A stretch of DNA of 64,000 bases, taken from the NCBI GenBank assembly GCA_902774145.1, contig CACYHC010000001.1:32272-96271 (forward strand), given 5' to 3'. Position 1 is the first letter of the stretch. Every line of letters starts with the position of its first letter. Below are positions 24,626 to 33,600 of this stretch, piece by piece. The notes beneath the pieces are model-generated. The model saw only the letters and a list, made by a program, of their open reading frames with translations, was not told the DNA's origin and searched no databases. Origin of the DNA: an uncultured Bacteroidia bacterium. GTDB lineage: Bacteria; Bacteroidota; Bacteroidia; Bacteroidales; UBA932. A program made the translations under genes and the position numbers.

Positions 24626-26215
24626 TTAAACAGCTTCTCTTCGTTTGGCGTGCCGGCGCGCGGTCTGGATGCACTCGCGGCGCGGAATAATCACGGAAAG
24701 GCCCTTGTAGGCAATCTCTTCGCGCAGCAGGCGCTCGATCTCGGGAATGTTCGCGGGCAGGGGCACGACGGTCCGCACGTGCGCGGGATCCACGCCCAGC
24801 GCCACACAGATGCCTTCGTACTTGCTCGTTCCGGCCGAATCCTGGCCGCCCGTCATCGCCGTGGTGAGGTTGTCGGAAATAATCACCGTAATGGGCGTAT
24901 TCTCATTGGCCGCATCCAGCAGGCCGGTCATTCCGGAATGGGTAAAGGTGGAATCGCCGATGACCGCCACCGCAGGGAACAGTCCGGCGTCGGACGCACC
25001 CTTCGCCATCGTAATGGAGGCGCCCATATCCACGCAGGAGGCAATCGCCTTGTAGGGCGGCAGCGCGCCGAGGGTATAGCAGCCGATATCGCCGAACACG
25101 CGGCCGTCGGGGAAATCCGCCATGACGCGGCCCAGCGCGGCATATACGTCGCGGTGTCCGCAGCCCTGACAGAACTGCGGGGGCCGACCCGCCACCAGCG
25201 CAGGCGTGGAAAGCAGCGTCCCCGTCTCCACGCCGAGCGCAGCCGCCACATTGTCCGGCGTCAGTTCGCCCGTCCGGGGCAGGCGGCCGTCCAGCCGTCC
25301 GTGCACGGGATAGCCCGCACCGAGCAACGCCTTCACGCCCTGCTCCACCACCGGCTGTCCGTCTTCCACGACAAGGATTTCAGGACAGGCCGCGGCGAGC
25401 GAGGCAATTTGCGCCTCCGGCAGCGGATACTGGGAAATCTTGAGCACCTGCGCCTTGCGGCCGCTAGAAGCAAGCGCTTCGCGGACATAATTATAGGCAA
25501 TGCCGCAGGCAATCACGCCCAGCTCCCCTTCTCCGGAAAGCCCGTTGTACGGCGATGCGGCGGAACTCTCCTGCATCGTCTTCTGCTTCTCGATCAACTT
25601 CAGATACTGCCGGCGGGCAATCCCGGGCAGCAGCACCCAGCCGCGGTCCGCGGAAGGCGACAGCGGATTGGCAGCGCAGCGCTCCCCCACCGTCACCGAT
25701 GCGCGGGAATGCGCGAGGCGCGTAACCATACGCAGCACCACCGGAAGGCCCAGACGCTCGGACAGTTCAAAGCCGTAAGCCGTCATATCGTAGGCCTCCT
25801 GCTGGCTCGAAGGTTCCAGCAGCGGGACCATCGCAAAGCCCGCGTAAAAGCGGGAATCCTGCTCGTTCTGCGAGGAATGCATCGACGGATCGTCCGCGGC
25901 GAGCACCAGCAGGCCGCCCTTCACGCCGGTCACGGCGGAATTGACGAAGGCGTCGGCGCAGACATTCATCCCCACGTGCTTCATACAGACGAGGGCGCGC
26001 TTGCCGGCATACGACATGCCCAGCGCGGCTTCCATCGCCGTTTTCTCATTGGTGCACCAGCGGCTGTGGACACCCGCGGCACGCGCTCCGGCATCCGCCT
26101 GGATGAACTCCGTCACTTCCGTGGACGGCGTCCCGGGATAGGCATACACCCCGGACAGACCCGCATCCAGCGCCCCCAGCGCCACCGCTTCGTCCCCTAG
26201 TAATAGTTTTCTCAT
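24626..26215 (-). CDS. iorA: Indolepyruvate:ferredoxin oxidoreductase subunit alpha
   Basis: 529 residues from ATG at 26215 (MRKLLLGDEAVALGAL). The N-terminal pyrimidine domain has YAYPGTPSTEVTEF and NEKTAMEAALG. PPQFCQGCGHRD leads into the thiamine-diphosphate domain with GDSTFTHSGMTG and SDNLTTAM. The enzyme converts indole- or phenylpyruvate with CoA to the aryl-acetyl-CoA, reducing ferredoxin. The protein stops at ECIQTARRHAKRREAV, without the C-terminal two-cluster ferredoxin domain of archaeal IorA. ATGA overlap with ilvE suggests coupling to the transaminase. Confidence 0.94.
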   Translation of the reverse strand: MRKLLLGDEAVALGALDAGLSGVYAYPGTPSTEVTEFIQADAGARAAGVHSRWCTNEKTAMEAALGMSYAGKRALVCMKHVGMNVCADAFVNSAVTGVKGGLLVLAADDPSMHSSQNEQDSRFYAGFAMVPLLEPSSQQEAYDMTAYGFELSERLGLPVVLRMVTRLAHSRASVTVGERCAANPLSPSADRGWVLLPGIARRQYLKLIEKQKTMQESSAASPYNGLSGEGELGVIACGIAYNYVREALASSGRKAQVLKISQYPLPEAQIASLAAACPEILVVEDGQPVVEQGVKALLGAGYPVHGRLDGRLPRTGELTPDNVAAALGVETGTLLSTPALVAGRPPQFCQGCGHRDVYAALGRVMADFPDGRVFGDIGCYTLGALPPYKAIASCVDMGASITMAKGASDAGLFPAVAVIGDSTFTHSGMTGLLDAANENTPITVIISDNLTTAMTGGQDSAGTSKYEGICVALGVDPAHVRTVVPLPANIPEIERLLREEIAYKGLSVIIPRRECIQTARRHAKRREAV

Positions 26216-27252
26216 AGATATAAACACCAATTGTGGGTATCTTCTTCAAGGCCATCCTGGATGCCGCGAAGCCGCTTATAGAGCTTCTCGCTGACGGCAC
26301 CGCACTTGTCCGGAGCGCCGAAACGCCAGGTCTTCACGATCTCGGTATCCTCCAGCCGCGCCTTGTCGTCCACGCTGCAGATAGGCGTAATCACCACCGC
26401 GGTACCGCAGGCATTCACCTCGTCGAACTCCGCGAGTTCCTCCACGGGCACGCGCCGCTTCTCCACCTTCAGGCCAAAGTCCTCGGCCACCGCCTGCAGG
26501 CTCTTGTTGGTAATGGAAGGCAGCACGCTGTCCGAGAGCGGCGTCACATAGGAATTCCCCTTGATTGCCAGGAAATTCGAAGAGCCGAACTCGTCGATAT
26601 GGGTCTTGGTGGCCGGATCCAGGAACAGTAGCTCGCGATAGCCCTGGCGGTGCGCCATATTATAAGGATGCAGCGAGGTGGCATAATTCGCGCTCAACTT
26701 GAAGGCACCGGTCCCGTTGGGGGCCGCCCGGTCATAATTGCGGGCAATCACCGCCGTGCCCGGACTGAGGCTCGCCGCGCCGGAATAACTGCCCACGGGT
26801 GCGCACATCACGGCAAAAAGCACCTCCGTTGAAGACGCGATGCCCAGCTGCGGGTTGCAGCCGATCAGCACGGGGCGCAGGTACATCGACGCATTATAGC
26901 CGTAGGGCGGCAGGTACTCGATATTCTCGCGCACGCACTGCAGGCACATCTCGATGAACATCTCCTCCGAAGGCACCGCCATATCCAGGTGGGAACCGCT
27001 GCGCTGCAGGCGCTTCGCATTCTCGTCCGGACGGAACAGGCGCACCTTGCCGTCCACGCCCCGGAAGGCCTTCAGGCCCTCGAAACAGGAATTCGCATAA
27101 TGGAACACGCCTGCAAAGGCGCTGAAATCCAGATTAAAGTCAGCGCTGGCCACGGGCGCAGACCACTGCCCGTCCTTGAAATAACTGCTGATAATCACAT
27201 TGGTCTTCCTGTACTTGAATCCCAACGCACCAAAATCCAATTGCTCTGTCAT
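26212..27252 (-). CDS. ilvE: Branched-chain amino acid aminotransferase
   Basis: 346 residues of class IV PLP aminotransferase. The PLP lysine is K185 in GAFKLSANYA. Other family motifs are NSCFEGLKAF (54-63) and the C-terminal NACGTAVVITPI. ATG at 27252 gives MTEQLDFGAL; an earlier in-frame ATG four codons upstream is less likely. It transfers amino groups between glutamate and the keto-acids of Val, Leu and Ile. It lies upstream of iorAB-paaK, sharing ATGA with iorA, so it may also supply or consume the keto-acids those enzymes handle. Confidence 0.95.
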   Translation of the reverse strand: MTEQLDFGALGFKYRKTNVIISSYFKDGQWSAPVASADFNLDFSAFAGVFHYANSCFEGLKAFRGVDGKVRLFRPDENAKRLQRSGSHLDMAVPSEEMFIEMCLQCVRENIEYLPPYGYNASMYLRPVLIGCNPQLGIASSTEVLFAVMCAPVGSYSGAASLSPGTAVIARNYDRAAPNGTGAFKLSANYATSLHPYNMAHRQGYRELLFLDPATKTHIDEFGSSNFLAIKGNSYVTPLSDSVLPSITNKSLQAVAEDFGLKVEKRRVPVEELAEFDEVNACGTAVVITPICSVDDKARLEDTEIVKTWRFGAPDKCGAVSEKLYKRLRGIQDGLEEDTHNWCLYL

Positions 27253-27279
27253 ATTTATATACAATTTTAACGAAACAAA

Positions 27280-27663
27280 CTAAAAAGTCGTCCCCTCCTC
27301 TGGGACAAAGGGGATAAACACGGCATCGGAGGCGATTAATTCTCCATTAAAGCTAATATCAGCGACAAATCGGTCAGGTTTAATAAAGGTCGCATTTATA
27401 ATAATATCGCCGGTGTGCCTATTAAAGACATAATGAGGATATCTGCCAGTCGTAACGACATCGCGATAACGAAAGAAGGGACGATACGTATAGTAACGAC
27501 CTATGGAAAGACATTTCCCATGCGAGATCTCAACGTAAATGGTCATATCCCCCATTACCCACTTATAATCGCCATTTTCCGGTATTTTCTGAGCATCTAA
27601 CAAGGAACAGCCCAAAATAAAAATGGGGACTAACAGCATTAACAAGGATAAAAACCTTTTCAT
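27280..27663 (-). CDS. Small lipoprotein of unknown function
   Basis: 127 residues with signal MKRFLSLLMLLVPIFILGC (lipobox ILGC). The mature part is beta-rich with many Tyr, Arg and Phe (YYTYRPFFRYRD) and shows no known motif. Its DNA is clearly more AT-rich than the biosynthetic genes on both sides, and it interrupts an otherwise continuous row of amino-acid genes. It is probably a later insertion. It lies 8 bases after leuB and 27 before ilvE, so it would be co-transcribed. No homologue was recognised. Confidence 0.7.
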   Translation of the reverse strand: MKRFLSLLMLLVPIFILGCSLLDAQKIPENGDYKWVMGDMTIYVEISHGKCLSIGRYYTYRPFFRYRDVVTTGRYPHYVFNRHTGDIIINATFIKPDRFVADISFNGELIASDAVFIPFVPEEGTTF

Positions 27664-27671
27664 TACCCGTC

Positions 27672-28742
27672 TTATAATGTTTCAATCAATTGTGCTACGC
27701 GGTCGCCGACGGCGGAGGTGCCGTAAACGGGCGCGCCGGGGGCGGCCAGGTCCTCGGTGACGAAGCCTTCGTCGATGGACGCGGCCACCGCCTTGCGGAT
27801 CAGCGCACCTTCCGCCTTGAGGCCGAAGGCATATTCGAAGAGCATCGCCGCGGAAAGGATCGTCGCCAGCGGATTGGCAATGTCCTTGCCCGCCGCCTGC
27901 GGGTAGGAGCCGTGAATGGGCTCGAAGACCCCCGTATGCTCGCCGATGGACGCGGAGGCCAGCAGCCCCATCGAACCGGTAATGCAGCTCGCCTCGTCGG
28001 TCAGGATATCGCCGAAGGTATTTTCGGTGACGATGACATCGAAGTACTTCGGGCAGCGGATCAGCTGCATCGCAGCATTGTCCACGTACATATAATCGAC
28101 GCTGATGTCCGGATACTGCGGCGCCATTTCCTGCGCAATCTGCCGCCATAGGCGCGAGGACTCCAGCACATTCGCCTTGTCCACGACCGTCAGGTGCTTC
28201 CTGCGGCGGCCGGCGTACTCGAAGCCCAGCTTCAGGATGCGCTCGATTTCGTAGCGGTGATAAATATTGGTATCGAAGGCGGTGTCGCCGCCGTCAAGCC
28301 GGCCCTTCTCGCCGAAGTACATGCCGCCGGTGAGTTCCCGGATGCAGAGGAAATCCGCCCCGTCCACCAGTTCGCTCTTCAGCGGGCTCTTGTCCACGAG
28401 CGCCGGGAAGGTCTCGATAGGCCGCAGGTTCGCGTACAGGCCCAACTGCTTGCGCATCGCCAGCAGGCCCTGTTCCGGCCGCACCTTTGCGGTGGGGTCG
28501 TTGTCGTATTTGGGATCGCCGACGGCGCCGAAGAGCACCGCGTCGCTTTCCATACACACCTTGAAGGTGGATGCGGGGAACGCGTCCCCGAATTCATCAA
28601 TCGCGCAGGCACCCGCCTTTGCAAAAGTATAACTCACCTCGTGGCCGAAACGCTTGGCAACGGCATCGATGGCCTTCTTGGCCTGGTTCACCACCTCGGG
28701 ACCGATACCGTCCCCGGGCAATTCTGCAATCTTAAGTCTCAT
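27672..28742 (-). CDS. leuB: 3-Isopropylmalate dehydrogenase
   Basis: 356 residues, full length. It starts [19 protein letters not shown]. Substrate arginines lie in [10 protein letters not shown] and [15 protein letters not shown], with [14 protein letters not shown] in the dimer region. Metal-binding acids occur in [13 protein letters not shown] and [15 protein letters not shown], and the NAD loop is [21 protein letters not shown]. It oxidises and decarboxylates 3-isopropylmalate (or methylmalate in a citramalate route). It overlaps the synthase gene by ATGA. Confidence 0.97.
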   Translation of the reverse strand: MRLKIAELPGDGIGPEVVNQAKKAIDAVAKRFGHEVSYTFAKAGACAIDEFGDAFPASTFKVCMESDAVLFGAVGDPKYDNDPTAKVRPEQGLLAMRKQLGLYANLRPIETFPALVDKSPLKSELVDGADFLCIRELTGGMYFGEKGRLDGGDTAFDTNIYHRYEIERILKLGFEYAGRRRKHLTVVDKANVLESSRLWRQIAQEMAPQYPDISVDYMYVDNAAMQLIRCPKYFDVIVTENTFGDILTDEASCITGSMGLLASASIGEHTGVFEPIHGSYPQAAGKDIANPLATILSAAMLFEYAFGLKAEGALIRKAVAASIDEGFVTEDLAAPGAPVYGTSAVGDRVAQLIETL

Positions 28743-30268
28743 TTCAGCGTACTGATATCCAGATTTTCAATGATATTCAACATTTTCACGGTCGCCTTGA
28801 TAGCCGCGGCGGCCTGGTCGGAGTCGATGCCCCGGGTCTTGAAGGAGTGCCCGTCCATATCCCAGACAATGGTGGTGGCCACGAGGGCGTCGGTCTTGCC
28901 ACCGGGCGGGATGCTCACCTGATAGTCGGCCAGCACGGGGTGTTTCTTCCCCAGCCGGTCGTAAATCTTCCAAAGCGCGCGCATAAACGCGTGATACTGT
29001 CCGTCGCCGTTGGAAGAAGTTTCGTATTCCTGCCCGTCGATGGAAACCTTCAGCATCGCCGCGGGCTTCATGTCCTTGGTAATCTGCAGGGAATAGTTGA
29101 CGATGTGGATATTGTCACTCCCCTGCCCGCTCTTCAGAACGTCCGCCACGATGAAGGGAAGATCCTCGGCGGTCAGCATTTCCTTCTTGTCGCCCAACTC
29201 GACCACCCGTTCGGTGACGAGTTTCACCTGCTCGGGCGTCAGGCTGATGCCCAGTTTGTCCAGGTTCTTGATGACATTGGCTTTGCCGCTCATCTTGCCC
29301 AGCGCATACTGCCGCTCGCGTCCGAAGCGGGAAGGCATCAGGCGATTCTCATAGAGGCCGCCCTTGCGGTCCCCGTCGGCGTGTACGCCGCTGGTCTGGG
29401 TGAAGACATTCTCCCCCACCACCGGCTCGTTGTCCGGAATACGGATACCGGAAATGCTTTCCACATAACGGCTTACGTGCGTAAGGGCGCTCTCGTCGAG
29501 GGCCAGTTCCGCCCCCGCCATATCCTTGAGCGCCGCCGCCACGGCCGCCACCGAGGCGTTACCGCTGCGTTCGCCCAGGCCGTTCACCGTTGCGTGGACA
29601 CCCTGCACGCCCGCTTGTACGGCCGCGAGGGTGTTAGCCACCGCAAGGCCGTAGTCGTTGTGCGCATGGAAGTCGAAGTGCAGCGCCGGGAAGCGCTCCC
29701 GCATCTGGGTGCAGTACTTCGCGCAACTCCAGGGATTCAACACCCCCAGCGTATCGGGCAGCATATAACGGCGGATAGGCAGGTCGCACAGCGCGTCAAG
29801 GAACCCGAAGACATATTCCGGCGCATCCGCGATACCGCGGGACCAGTCTTCCAGGTAGAGATTGACCTCCAGTCCTTTGGAAAGGGCGTATTCCACCTGG
29901 GCGCGGATATCGGCGGCGTGCTGCGCCGGGGACTTGCGCAATTGTGTCTCCAGGTGCTTGAGGGAACCTTTGGCGAGCAAATTCACCACCTTTCCCCCGC
30001 AGGAGGCAATCCAGTCCACGGATTTGCCGCCGTCAATGAAGCCCAGCACCTCCACCCGGTTCAGAAGCCCTTTGGAGCGCGCCCAATCGCATACTTTGGA
30101 GAGCGACTCCGACTCGCCGCCGGACACGCGCGCGGAGGCCACCTCCACGCGGTCTACCTTCAACTCCTCCAGGAGGAGCTGGACAATCGCCAGTTTCTCG
30201 CTCGGGTTGAACGATACGCCCGCCGTCTGTTCGCCGTCACGCAGCGTGGTGTCCAGGATTTCTATCAT
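28739..30268 (-). CDS. Citramalate/2-isopropylmalate synthase family enzyme
   Basis: 509 residues: a TIM-barrel HMGL-like domain starting [18 protein letters not shown], metal ligands [10 protein letters not shown], the glycine-rich [14 protein letters not shown], then a C-terminal regulatory LeuA dimer domain from about residue 370. It condenses acetyl-CoA with 2-ketoisovalerate (leucine route) or pyruvate (citramalate, isoleucine route). Sequence style (EQTAGVSF, no EQVPG start) leans to the CimA-like group that often accompanies a separate leuA. Here it is the only synthase in the cluster, between leuD and leuB with four-base overlaps. Substrate left open. Confidence 0.85.
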   Translation of the reverse strand: MIEILDTTLRDGEQTAGVSFNPSEKLAIVQLLLEELKVDRVEVASARVSGGESESLSKVCDWARSKGLLNRVEVLGFIDGGKSVDWIASCGGKVVNLLAKGSLKHLETQLRKSPAQHAADIRAQVEYALSKGLEVNLYLEDWSRGIADAPEYVFGFLDALCDLPIRRYMLPDTLGVLNPWSCAKYCTQMRERFPALHFDFHAHNDYGLAVANTLAAVQAGVQGVHATVNGLGERSGNASVAAVAAALKDMAGAELALDESALTHVSRYVESISGIRIPDNEPVVGENVFTQTSGVHADGDRKGGLYENRLMPSRFGRERQYALGKMSGKANVIKNLDKLGISLTPEQVKLVTERVVELGDKKEMLTAEDLPFIVADVLKSGQGSDNIHIVNYSLQITKDMKPAAMLKVSIDGQEYETSSNGDGQYHAFMRALWKIYDRLGKKHPVLADYQVSIPPGGKTDALVATTIVWDMDGHSFKTRGIDSDQAAAAIKATVKMLNIIENLDISTLK

Positions 30269-30858
30269 CGGCCCTGTTCGAATTTTTCAATCTTGTCCTT
30301 TTGCTCCAGCAGATAGTCGATATCGTCCAGGGCGTTCATCAGACAGTATTTCTTGTAAGCGTTGAGTTCAAAATGTTCGCTTTCGCCGGTCTTGAGGTTG
30401 GTGACCGTCTGGGCAGGCACGTCCACCCGCACCTTCAGGCCCGGATCCGCGGCGATGCCTTCGAACAGACGGGCCAGGAAGCCTTCGGAGACCACCACAG
30501 GCAGTACGAAGTTGTTGAGTTCGTTGTTCTTGTGGATGTCGGCGAAGAAGCTGGAAATCACCACCTGGAAGCCGTAACCGGCGATGGCCCAGGCTGCGTG
30601 TTCGCGGCTGGAGCCGGAGCCGAAGTTCTTGCCGGCCACCAGAATGCAGCCGCTGTAGCGCGGGTCGTTCAGGACAAAGTTGTTGATGGGATTGCCCTGG
30701 GCGTCGTAGCGCCAGTCGCGGAAGAGGTTGTCGCCGAAGAACTTTTCGTCCCGCGTGGTGACTTTCATGAAACGGGCGGGGATGATCTGGTCCGTGTCCA
30801 CATTTTCCAGGGGCAACGGGACGCAGGTACTCTCAATTATGTCAAATTTTTGCTTCAT
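30265..30858 (-). CDS. leuD: 3-Isopropylmalate dehydratase small subunit
   Basis: 197 residues of the aconitase swivelling domain. Family motifs are [19 protein letters not shown] at the start and [17 protein letters not shown] near the middle. It joins LeuC to isomerise 2- to 3-isopropylmalate (or citramalate to methylmalate). ATGA overlaps tie it to leuC upstream and the synthase downstream. Confidence 0.96.
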   Translation of the reverse strand: MKQKFDIIESTCVPLPLENVDTDQIIPARFMKVTTRDEKFFGDNLFRDWRYDAQGNPINNFVLNDPRYSGCILVAGKNFGSGSSREHAAWAIAGYGFQVVISSFFADIHKNNELNNFVLPVVVSEGFLARLFEGIAADPGLKVRVDVPAQTVTNLKTGESEHFELNAYKKYCLMNALDDIDYLLEQKDKIEKFEQGR

Positions 30859-32219
30859 AAAGTTCTCGGATCAGTTACTACACCGGTAACAGCAGCGGCG
30901 GCAGCGGTCAGGGGACTGGCAAGGAAGGTGCGGGAGCCGGGGCCCTGGCGGCCTTCGAAGTTGCGGTTGCTCGTGGAGACCGAATATTTGCCGGCGGGAA
31001 TTTTGTCGTCGTTCATCGCCAGGCAGGCGGAGCAGCCGGGCTGGCGGATTTCGAAGCCGGATTCCGCAAGCAATTTATCCAAGCCTTCTTCTTCAATCTG
31101 TGCCTTGACGGCCCAGGAGCCCGGAACGAGCCAGGCCGTTACGCCGGGGGCCTTTTTGCGGCCTTTGACGAGGGAGGCGAAGGCCCGGAAATCCTCGATG
31201 CGGCCGTTGGTACAGGCGCCCAGGAAAACGTAATCCACAGGATGGCCGAGCAGCGACTGCCCCGCTTCCAGCCCCATATAAGCCAGCGCCTTGGGGCTCG
31301 CGTCGGCGGGAATCTTCCCGTCAATCGGCATCCCCATGCCGGGGTTGGTGCCGTAGGTAATCATCGGCTGTACTTCCGCGGCGTCGAAGACGAGTTCGCG
31401 GTCGAAGACGGCATCGTCGCCGCTCCTGAGTGCTTTCCACTTTTCGACGGCGGCATCCCAGTCGGCGCCCTTCGGCGCGTATTCGCGGCCCTTGAGCCAG
31501 GCAAAGGTCTTTTCATCCGGGGCGATGAAGCCGCCGCGCGCGCCCATTTCAATGGACAGGTTGCAGAGCGTCAGGCGGCCCTCCATCGAGAGAGCCCGCA
31601 CCGCGCTGCCGCGGTATTCCACGAAATAGCCCGTCGCGCCGCTGGTGCTGATTTTCATCATCAGGAAGAGCGCCAGGTCCTTGGCGGTGACGCCCTTGCC
31701 CAATTCGCCTTCCACGCGGATGCTCATCGATTTGGGCTTCTGTTGCAGGATGCACTGGGAGGCGAGCACCATTTCCACTTCCGAGGTGCCGATCCCGAAG
31801 GCCACAGCCCCCACCGCCCCGTGCGTCGAGGTGTGGGAGTCGCCGCAGACGATGGTCATTCCCGGCAGGGAAATGCCTTTCTCCGGCCCCACGACGTGGA
31901 TGATGCCGTTGTCGCGGCTGTTCATCGGGAAATGATTGACCCCGAACTCGGCCGCATTGCGCGCCAGCGTATCCACCTGCGCCTTCGAGACCGGGTCTGC
32001 GATGGGCTTGTTCTGGTCGTGCGTCGGCGTATTGTGGTCCGGCATGCAGAAGACCTGCTTCGGCCGCAGGCAGCCGATGCCCCGCTCGCGCAGGCCCTCG
32101 AAGGCCTGGGGCGAGGTCACCTCGTGGCAATAGAGCCGGTCGATGTAGAGCTGCTGCGGACCGTCCTCGATGACGGACACGATGTGCGCGTCCCAGATTT
32201 TATCGAAAAGGGTATTCAT
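30855..32219 (-). CDS. leuC: 3-Isopropylmalate dehydratase large subunit
   Basis: 454 residues of aconitase fold. Cluster cysteines are visible in [12 protein letters not shown] (about residue 335) and [10 protein letters not shown] (C396, C399). [11 protein letters not shown] and [19 protein letters not shown] are substrate-loop motifs. It carries the [4Fe-4S] cluster that performs the dehydration-rehydration step of leucine synthesis with LeuD. It abuts ilvC with a one-base overlap at its start. Confidence 0.97.
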   Translation of the reverse strand: MNTLFDKIWDAHIVSVIEDGPQQLYIDRLYCHEVTSPQAFEGLRERGIGCLRPKQVFCMPDHNTPTHDQNKPIADPVSKAQVDTLARNAAEFGVNHFPMNSRDNGIIHVVGPEKGISLPGMTIVCGDSHTSTHGAVGAVAFGIGTSEVEMVLASQCILQQKPKSMSIRVEGELGKGVTAKDLALFLMMKISTSGATGYFVEYRGSAVRALSMEGRLTLCNLSIEMGARGGFIAPDEKTFAWLKGREYAPKGADWDAAVEKWKALRSGDDAVFDRELVFDAAEVQPMITYGTNPGMGMPIDGKIPADASPKALAYMGLEAGQSLLGHPVDYVFLGACTNGRIEDFRAFASLVKGRKKAPGVTAWLVPGSWAVKAQIEEEGLDKLLAESGFEIRQPGCSACLAMNDDKIPAGKYSVSTSNRNFEGRQGPGSRTFLASPLTAAAAAVTGVVTDPRTL

Positions 32220-33268
32220 TATTTCTTATTGTTCTCGGGACGAAGGGCGCGCACCGTAACGGCCGTACGCCACATCTCGCTCTCGCGCAGGGCTTTGAGT
32301 TCCTTCTCCAGGCCCTCGCGATAGTCGGGCTTGGAATTGGCGTCGATGGAAATCTGCGCCTCATTGCCGCACTTCACGCTCGCATAGAGCTTCTGCACCA
32401 CGGGCTTGATGGCATCGTGGAACGGGCCCATCCAGTCCAGGGCGCCGCGCTGCGCGGTGGTGGAGCAGTTGGCATACATCCAGTCCATTCCCTTGGCGGC
32501 GAACAGCGGCATCAGCGACTGCGTCAGTTCCTCGACGGTCTCATTGAAGGCCTCGGAAGGGGTATGGCCGTTCTCGCGAAGCACCTCGTACTGGGCGCTG
32601 AGCAGGCCCTGGATGGCACCCATCAGGGATCCGCGCTCGCCGGTCAGGTCGGAAGTGGCCTCACGCTGGAAAGTGGTCTCGAAGAGATAGCCGGAACCGA
32701 TGCCGATACCGATGGCAATCGTATTTTTGAGCGCCTGTCCGCTCACGTCCTGATAGACGGCATAGGAAGAATTGATGCCGCGGCCCTCCAGATAGAGGGA
32801 ACGCACGGTAGCGCCGGAGCCCTTGGGGGCCACCATGATCACGTCGATATCCTTGGGAGGGACGCAGCCGGTGCGGTCGCTCCAGGTAATGGCGAATCCG
32901 TGGGAGAAATACAGGCTCTTGCCGGGGGTGAGATACTTCTTGATCGTCGGCCAGACGGACATCACGGCCGCGTCGGAGAGCAGACACATGATGACGTCGC
33001 CCTTGGCACAGGCTTCCTCGATACCGAACAGCGTCTCGCCGGGCACCCAGCCGTCGGCGATGGCCTTCTCAAAGGTCTTGCCGGGACGCTGGCCCACAAT
33101 CACGCGGAAACCGTTGTCGCGCAGGTTGAGCGACTGCCCGGGCCCCTGCACACCATAACCAATCACTGCCAAAGTCTTGTCCTTCAAGGTCTCACGGGCC
33201 ATTTCCAGGGTAAACTCATCGCGGGTGACGACATTCTCCTCCACTCCGCCAAAATTCATTTTTGCCAT
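32219..33268 (-). CDS. ilvC: Ketol-acid reductoisomerase
   Basis: 349 residues, the class I length. The nucleotide-binding site is [17 protein letters not shown]. Metal ligands occur in the C-terminal knotted domain around [17 protein letters not shown] and EALNETVEEL-like [10 protein letters not shown]. It converts acetolactate or acetohydroxybutyrate to the dihydroxy acid using NAD(P)H. It sits 8 bases after ilvN in the same operon. Confidence 0.97.
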   Translation of the reverse strand: MAKMNFGGVEENVVTRDEFTLEMARETLKDKTLAVIGYGVQGPGQSLNLRDNGFRVIVGQRPGKTFEKAIADGWVPGETLFGIEEACAKGDVIMCLLSDAAVMSVWPTIKKYLTPGKSLYFSHGFAITWSDRTGCVPPKDIDVIMVAPKGSGATVRSLYLEGRGINSSYAVYQDVSGQALKNTIAIGIGIGSGYLFETTFQREATSDLTGERGSLMGAIQGLLSAQYEVLRENGHTPSEAFNETVEELTQSLMPLFAAKGMDWMYANCSTTAQRGALDWMGPFHDAIKPVVQKLYASVKCGNEAQISIDANSKPDYREGLEKELKALRESEMWRTAVTVRALRPENNKK

Positions 33269-33276
33269 AGCTTAAT

Positions 33277-33600
33277 TTATTTAGATTGATTTTCACGATG
33301 CAATAAAAAGTCCTCCACCGCCAGTTTTTCGTTGTGGGACCGCTCGCTGTCGACCTCCCAGAACGCCTTCACCACATCCACCTTCTTCTCCATCTGCGCC
33401 ACCACGGCCTTCACGCGCCGCTCGTCCGTCCGCGTCAGGATTTTGAACTTATGGATGCCCTCGATGCGCGAGGGATACACCAGCAACTTCTCGATATTGA
33501 GACTGCGCCGGGTAAAAATCCCCGCCACGGCACTCAGCAGACCCACCTGGTTCTCGGTATAGGCGGTTATCTCGTACAATTTCTCATTTTCCATAGTCAT
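33277..33600 (-). CDS. ilvN: Acetolactate synthase small (regulatory) subunit
   Basis: 107 residues: one ACT domain (LYEITAYTENQVGLLSAVAG, then RRSLNIEKLLVYPS) and a short tail, the short IlvN form without the second C-terminal domain of longer IlvH. It binds valine or another amino acid to control IlvB. The start at 33600 (MTMENEK) or 33594 (MENEK) cannot be separated; both fall within the 17-base overlap with ilvB. Confidence 0.92.
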   Translation of the reverse strand: MTMENEKLYEITAYTENQVGLLSAVAGIFTRRSLNIEKLLVYPSRIEGIHKFKILTRTDERRVKAVVAQMEKKVDVVKAFWEVDSERSHNEKLAVEDFLLHRENQSK

